From Polyangiaceae bacterium (GTDB lineage Bacteria; Myxococcota_A; Polyangia; Polyangiales; Polyangiaceae), in contig JABFXY010000021.1 of the NCBI GenBank assembly GCA_013361525.1, positions 1 to 40,528 of the forward strand: 40,528 nucleotides of DNA, read 5' to 3'. Below, piece after piece: positions 35,955 to 40,528 of this stretch; the first letter of the stretch is position 1, and every line of letters begins with the position of its first letter. Made by a program: the position numbers and the translations under genes. The notes beneath the pieces were generated by a model, which saw only the letters and a program-made list of their open reading frames with translations, ran no database searches and had not been told where the DNA came from.

Positions 35955-37576
35955 TGGCCCCCGCGCCGGTGCCCAAGCCCGCGCCCGTGCCGGCTCGTCG
36001 CCGCGGCTCGGCCCGTTGGGGTGGTCTCGTCGCGTTCACGTTCGCGATTTTCGGCTGGGCGGTTCCCGCTCTCGCGGACACGACCATCCCCATCGACGGC
36101 ACCGTCACCGACGAAGCGCCGGATCATGTGTTCGTCGAGTTCGAGGTGCCGGCCGGGACGGCGGAGATCGAGGTTCGCCACGACGACCTCGACGCGGACG
36201 ACATCCTCGATTGGGGCCTCTACGACCCGAGCGGCTTCCGCGGGTGGGGCGGGGGGAACAGCGAGCCCATCGTCGTCGCAGAGGACGCAGCGTCGCGGAG
36301 CTACCTCACGGGCCCAATTCAGGCCGGCACGTGGAAGGTCGTCATCGGCAAGGCCAAGCTCGTCGACGGCACCGCCAACTATCACTTGGAGGTCGTGCTG
36401 AAGGACGCGCAGACTCTCGCGCCTCAGCCCGAGCGTGAGCCGTACGTCGACCCGGGCGCGGTCGTCCCCGAAGCGCGCTGGTACGCGGGCGACTTCCACG
36501 TCCACTCGCGCGAGAGCGGCGATGCAGGGCCTTCGATCGAAGAGATCGTGGAGTTTGCGCGCGGACGAGGCCTCGATTTCGTCGAGCTGTCCGAGCACAA
36601 CACGACGAGCCAGCTCGACTTCATGAACGCCGCGCAGGCGGACGCGAGCCCGCTGCTGTTGATTCCGGGGGTCGAGTACACGACCTACGACGGACACGCG
36701 AACGGCATCGGCGCGACGCGCTTCGTGGATCACAAGATCGGCCTGCCCGGCGTGACCATCGACGCGGCGGCTGACGCATTCCACGACCAGGGCGCGCTCT
36801 TTTCGATCAACCACCCCGCGCTCGACCTCGGCGAGCTCTGCATCGGGTGCGCGTGGGGCCACGAGCTCGACGTATCGAAGATCGACGCCGTCGAGGTCGC
36901 GACCGCCGGCAGCTCCGTCATTTTCTACGACGCGACGATCGCATTTTGGGAAGGGCTCGCGGCACAAGGCCGCCGCGTGGCCGCCGTCGGCGGAAGCGAC
37001 GATCACCGAGCGGGTGTCGATGAAGGCTCGTTCGGGACGCCGATCGGATCCCCGGCCACGATGGTCTACGCGGAAGAGCTCTCGGTCGCCGGCATCCTCG
37101 AAGGTGTCCGGCAGGCGCGCACGGTCGTGAAGATCCGCGGGCCCGAAGACCCGATGGTCGAGCTGAAGAAGAGCTCGGACGGCGGCACGCTCTCCGTCGT
37201 CGCGCGGGTCACCGGGGGCGAGTCGACGCAAGCACGCTGGGTGGTGAACGGCGAGCCGAGCGACTACGTCGACGTGACCAGTGCCGACCAAGAGCTCGTG
37301 CTTCCGGTGGCGAATCCGGCGGAGGGTAAAAGCGATCGATATCGGCTCGAGGTGTGGGTCGGCACGCAACCCGTGACGCTCACGAGCCACCTCTGGATCG
37401 ATCATGAAGACATTGCCGAGCCGCCGCCGGTCGAAGACGACGGCTGCGCCGCGAAGCAAACGTCGTCGCCGGCGCGCTGGCCGCTCGGCGTCCTGGCAAT
37501 GGTGATGCTCGGCTTCGTCGTTCGGCGCCGTATCCACGGCGCTCGCACGCGCGGCCTCGATGGGAGAGACAGATGA
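35954..37576 (+). CDS. exported PHP-domain metallohydrolase with C-terminal Cys/TM/Arg tail
   Basis: This is a 540-residue exported protein. A Pro-rich basic start and a helix (about 23-41, ending PALAD) give a signal peptide. Residues about 55-145 are a PPC-like beta domain. A PHP domain follows with the metal motif GDFHVHSRES (H182, H184), then ELSEHN, INHPALD and GGSDDHRAG. CehA/McbA-type PHP proteins hydrolyse phosphoesters or related bonds. After a beta domain, the end reads DDGCAAK, a hydrophobic helix and VVRRR, resembling the MYXO-CTERM surface-anchor signal. It is coupled to lepA (1-nt overlap) and to the next gene (4-nt overlap). The substrate is unknown. Confidence 0.85.
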
Positions 37577-38994
37577 CCGAAGTGTCCGCCGTCGTCGGGG
37601 CGTCGCCCCACGCGGAGATCGAAGCGATCGTGACGAAGCTCAACGCCTCGCGGCCCGACGCCCGTCACGTGCGCTACGAAGGGCCCGCGCCGTTCGGGCA
37701 GGGGATGATCGTTCAACGCTTCGCGCTCGCGAACGGCCTTCGCGTGCTGATCGAGGTCGACCCGGCGGCGCCCGTCGTTTGCCTCCAGACCTGGATGCGG
37801 GTCGGCTCTCGATTCGAAAAGACCGGCAAAACCGGCATCTCCCACCTGTTCGAGCACCTGATGTTCGGCGAGACCGAAGAAAGCGCGCACGGCGCGTTCG
37901 ACCGCATGCTCGAAGAGGCGGGTGGCGAGACGAACGCAGCGACCTCACTCGACTGGACCTACTACCACCAGAATCTGCCGCGCGAGGCGCTCGCCCTGGG
38001 CCTGAGGCTCGAGGCGGAGCGCATGGGCAAGCTCATCCTGCGCGAGCCGCAGGTCGCGAGCGAAAAGGAAGTCGTCGCGAACGAGCGCCGCCAGCGCGTC
38101 GATGACGACGTGGACGGTGCGGTGAACGAGATCCTGTACCGCGAGGCGTTCCGGACGCACGCGTACGGCATCCCGACGATCGGCTGGATGCAGGACATCC
38201 TCGGCTTCACGCCCGAGGATTGTGTGAGCTTCTACCGCACGTATTACGCGCCGAACAACGCGACGCTGGTGCTCGTCGGTGACGTGGACCTCGAGGCTTC
38301 GCTCGGTCTCATCGCCGATCACATGGGCGCGCTCGTCGCGAGCGACATCCCGGTCGAGGACGTGAAGCCGGAGCCGCCGCAGACGGAGGAGCGTCGCATC
38401 GAGGTCGACAAGCCCTCGCCGACCCATCGCGTCGCCATCGGCTACAAGTGTCCGGCGCTCGGTGATTTCGATCACGCGCCGCTCGTCGTGCTCAACGAGA
38501 TCTTGTTCGGCGGGCGTTCGAGCCGCGTTCACCGCCGCCTTCTGAAAGAGCTGGAGATCGCCACCGAGGTCCGCGGTTGGGTCGGAACGGGCCGCGACCC
38601 TTCGCTTTACGACATCAGCCTGACGGCGCGCGACGACGTGACCGGTGAGGCGCTCCTCGCCGCCTTCGACGCGGAGATCGCGAAGGTTCTCGCGGATCCG
38701 GTGCAAGAGGCGGAGCTCGATCGAGCGAAGAGCCGCCTCGAGCTCGGCACGCTGCAGAGCCTGGAGTCGGTTTCGGGGCGGGCCGAGACGATCGGCTTTT
38801 ACGACACGGTCCTCGGCGAGCCCGGTGCGCTCTTCACCAAGCTCGACGCCTACCGAAGGGTCACGCGCAGCGACGTTCTTCGTGTCGCGCGCCGCTGCCT
38901 CGTGAACGACGTGAGAACGCTCGTGCTCGTGCGACCGACGGCCGACGAGCCGGACGGTGAGGGCGAGGACGAGGGCGACGAGGTGGCCGCGTGA
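37573..38994 (+). CDS. M16-family zinc metallopeptidase, catalytic subunit
   Basis: This 473-residue M16 (pitrilysin/processing-peptidase) protein has the intact inverted zinc motif HLFEH (H91, E94, H95) and the third ligand Glu171 in NERR, at the expected spacing. GETNAATSLDWTYYHQNLP is the typical following block. The C-terminal half is the structurally similar inactive domain. No signal peptide is visible, so it may act in the cytoplasm, unlike many secreted homologues. The acidic C terminus (DEPDGEGEDEGDE) is unusual. The ATG overlaps the PHP gene stop by 4 nt, and the next gene starts at GTGA over its own stop, so it is co-translated with its inactive partner. Confidence 0.93.
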   Translation: MTEVSAVVGASPHAEIEAIVTKLNASRPDARHVRYEGPAPFGQGMIVQRFALANGLRVLIEVDPAAPVVCLQTWMRVGSRFEKTGKTGISHLFEHLMFGETEESAHGAFDRMLEEAGGETNAATSLDWTYYHQNLPREALALGLRLEAERMGKLILREPQVASEKEVVANERRQRVDDDVDGAVNEILYREAFRTHAYGIPTIGWMQDILGFTPEDCVSFYRTYYAPNNATLVLVGDVDLEASLGLIADHMGALVASDIPVEDVKPEPPQTEERRIEVDKPSPTHRVAIGYKCPALGDFDHAPLVVLNEILFGGRSSRVHRRLLKELEIATEVRGWVGTGRDPSLYDISLTARDDVTGEALLAAFDAEIAKVLADPVQEAELDRAKSRLELGTLQSLESVSGRAETIGFYDTVLGEPGALFTKLDAYRRVTRSDVLRVARRCLVNDVRTLVLVRPTADEPDGEGEDEGDEVAA

Positions 38995-40265
38995 AGCTCT
39001 TCGTCGAAACGAGCGCCAAGCTCCCGATTGTCTCCATCGCGATCGCCTTCCGATCAGGCTCCACCTTCGATCCCTCGGGCCGCGAGGGCCTCTGCCGGAC
39101 GACGGCGCGCATGCTCCGACGCGGTTGTGAAGGGTGGAACGCCGACGCCATCGAAGCGCGCATCGATACCCTCGGCGGTGAGTTCGGCGCCGATGCCTCG
39201 CCGGGCGCGACGACCGCGCACGCCGAGGTGATCTCCCGCCGGCTCGAGCCCTTCCTCGAGATCTGCACGAACCTCATCGGCGCGCCGACGTTCCCCGAAG
39301 ACGAGCTCGGCCGCCTGCTGCGTGAAGCAAAGGCCGAGCTCATCGAGGCGCGCGACAGCGATCGGACGCTCGCCGCCCGCGCGTTTCGCCGAACCCTGTT
39401 CGACAACCACCCGTACGGGCGGCGCGTCGCCGGGACCCTCCCGTCGCTCGAGGCAATCGGACGCGCAGATATAGAAGCCTTCTATAAGCGCCACTTCACG
39501 AAGGAGAACGCGCTCGTCGCGATCAGCGGGGACGTGACCGAAAAGGGCGCGCAAGAGATCGCCGAGCGCCTCCTTTCCAAGCTGCCGGAAGGCGAGCGTT
39601 TCACCGACGCCGTTCCCGAGCCGTCGCCGAAGGGCGGCCGGCGTCTGGTCATCGTCGACAAACCCGAGCGAACCCAGACCCAAATGGTGATTGGCTGGCT
39701 CGGCACACACGGCCACGACGCGGATCACATCGCGTGGCTCGTCGGAAACACCGCCTTCGGCGGCACGTTCACCTCGCGCCTCATGCAAGAGGTCCGCGCG
39801 AAGCGAGGCTGGTCTTACGGCGCATCGTCCCGCGTCGGGTTCGAGCGGCACCGCGACGCCTTCACGATGTGGACCGCCCCGAGCTCCACGGACGCCCCCG
39901 CGTGTATGCAGCTCGAGGTCGAGCTCCTCCAGACGTTGCGGCAGGACGGCCTCACGGAAGAAGAGCTCGATTTCACCAAGAAATACCTCGCGCGTTCGCA
40001 TGCATTCGAGGTGGACACCCCCCGCAAGCGTGTCCACCAGCCGCTCGAGGAGGCCCTCTACGATCTCCCCCCCGGGTACCACGCCAAGTACCTCGAGCGC
40101 GTCGCCGCCGTGACGCGCGACGAAGTGAACGAAGGGCTTCGCCGCCGCATGCCGTTCGACGACCTGCTCGTCGCGGTTGTCGCCACCAACGACGACACCG
40201 GCGAGGCACTCTCGAAAGCGCTGCCGGGCGTCGAGGTCACGGTCGCCCCCTACGACCTGGAATAA
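38991..40265 (+). CDS. M16-family protein lacking the zinc site (partner subunit)
   Basis: This 424-residue M16-fold protein lacks HxxEH; the matching region reads GREGLCRTTARMLRRG. The C-terminal domain keeps FGGTFTSRLMQEVRAKRGWSYGASSRV with the Arg/Tyr pair that binds substrate backbone in these peptidases. Adjacent active/inactive M16 pairs form heterodimers in which each half contributes to the chamber, and that is the likely arrangement here. The start is GTG at 38991, overlapping the previous stop by 4 nt. It ends the plus-strand run and is followed by a palindromic repeat. Confidence 0.92.
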   Translation: MKLFVETSAKLPIVSIAIAFRSGSTFDPSGREGLCRTTARMLRRGCEGWNADAIEARIDTLGGEFGADASPGATTAHAEVISRRLEPFLEICTNLIGAPTFPEDELGRLLREAKAELIEARDSDRTLAARAFRRTLFDNHPYGRRVAGTLPSLEAIGRADIEAFYKRHFTKENALVAISGDVTEKGAQEIAERLLSKLPEGERFTDAVPEPSPKGGRRLVIVDKPERTQTQMVIGWLGTHGHDADHIAWLVGNTAFGGTFTSRLMQEVRAKRGWSYGASSRVGFERHRDAFTMWTAPSSTDAPACMQLEVELLQTLRQDGLTEEELDFTKKYLARSHAFEVDTPRKRVHQPLEEALYDLPPGYHAKYLERVAAVTRDEVNEGLRRRMPFDDLLVAVVATNDDTGEALSKALPGVEVTVAPYDLE

Positions 40266-40278
40266 GAATCGACCGGCT

Positions 40279-40305
40279 TCAGGAGGCGGCCATCGGCCGC
40301 CGTCG
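40279..40305 (+). repeat. 27-bp palindromic repeat, copy 2 (terminator-like)
   Basis: The core GGCGGCCATCGGCCGCC (40285-40301) is a perfect hairpin. All 27 bp are identical to the reverse complement of 31667-31693. It lies 14 nt after the M16 stop. A GTCG...CGAC hairpin and GAGCGAAGCGAG follow before the convergent gene end at 40345. Confidence 0.85.
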
Positions 40306-40344
40306 TGCGCGCGCGACAACCGAGCGAGCGAAGCGAGCGGGAAA

Positions 40345-40528
40345 TCACCGCGCAAAATCGTTGAGATCCGACGCAAGCGCGTACCAGGGAACGATCAGGT
40401 ACATCCACTTGGGCTTCGCGGGCGCTGCGATTCCGCGCTGATGGCGCGCGCGCTCGACGAGGCCGTGGACGTTCAAGAAGCTCAGGATCTGGTTGAGCCC
40501 CGGGATGTAAAAGAGCGTCGCGTTGAGT
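40345..40528 (-). CDS. C-terminal end of an unidentified protein (partial)
   Basis: An open frame enters from the right edge on the minus strand and ends with TGA at 40347-40345. The visible 60 residues start LNATLFYIPGLNQILSFLNV, continue with an Arg-rich patch (ERARHQRG) and a hydrophobic stretch WMYLIVPWYALASDL, and finish NDFAR. The hydrophobic runs with aromatic residues suggest a membrane protein tail. The 5' end lies outside the window; no family can be named. Confidence 0.6.
   Translation of the reverse strand, partial: LNATLFYIPGLNQILSFLNVHGLVERARHQRGIAAPAKPKWMYLIVPWYALASDLNDFAR

Noticed and set aside
36000..37537. Minus-strand open frame over the PHP gene
   Set aside because: Shadow; the plus strand carries the PHP metal motifs.
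40318..40340. GAGCGAAGCGAG stretch as a hairpin
   Set aside because: It reads the same backwards on one strand (mirror repeat) and is not self-complementary, so it cannot form a stem by itself.

Overview
The window is dense, GC-rich bacterial DNA and most likely comes from a myxobacterium (Myxococcota, probably the Polyangiales side). The evidence is the gene repertoire: a Ser/Thr protein kinase with an extracellular PEGA-like tail, FG-GAP and Cys-rich lipoproteins opening with a CGN..DPGE.CD-type motif, Gly/Ser-linker lipoproteins, Ca-binding-repeat lipoproteins and a C-terminal Cys/TM/Arg tail resembling MYXO-CTERM. This assignment is an inference; no rRNA marker is present. I see no insertion sequence, integrase, prophage or CRISPR array, so this reads as chromosomal backbone.

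Layout. 1-55 is the 3' half of a tRNA-Leu(CAG). 131-5457 pairs a TPR/GT41 (SPINDLY/OGT-like) glycosyltransferase with a multispanning membrane protein. 5577-8152 is carA translationally coupled to rimO. 8223-14308 is a Cys-rich lipoprotein, then a tight kinase / FG-GAP lipoprotein / TPR-PEGA protein run that looks like an envelope sensing unit. A long inverted repeat (14309-14468) separates it from the convergent hemW. 15738-20962 is relA/spoT (bifunctional Rel), overlapped by a Memo-family protein and followed by a GT-C-like membrane protein; a small methyltransferase follows at 21038. 21624-27054 (minus strand) is a three-gene coupled operon: a YfhO-type protein and two tandem paralogous membrane proteins with GT-C-like architecture. 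A tRNA-Gly(GCC), with promoter and hairpins, follows at 27187.

27385-28900 (minus) holds an unrecognised basic-to-acidic protein and a divergent DUF2064-like protein. 29000-30259 is a RavA-type MoxR ATPase whose 3' end overlaps the convergent pseudouridine synthase gene (30150-31040). A small cupin lies at 31202. Two tandem Ca-binding-repeat lipoproteins (31711-33479, minus) come next. From a strong sigma-70-like promoter at 33533, the plus strand runs: ribbon-helix-helix protein, lepA, PHP metallohydrolase, active M16 peptidase, inactive M16 partner (33751-40265). The last four are linked by 1-4 nt overlaps. The C-terminal 60 residues of a minus-strand gene close the window.

The themes most worth following are: (i) the concentration of glycan-transfer-like proteins (one GT41, four GT-C-like, one YfhO, one DUF2064-like, one small methyltransferase, one mannose-6-phosphate-isomerase-like cupin), including a tandem paralogous pair sharing a D-x3-H first-loop motif; (ii) the kinase/FG-GAP/PEGA operon; (iii) an exact 27-bp palindromic repeat found at two convergent gene junctions in opposite orientation; (iv) a recurrent TGnTA element immediately before start codons that suggests leaderless transcription.
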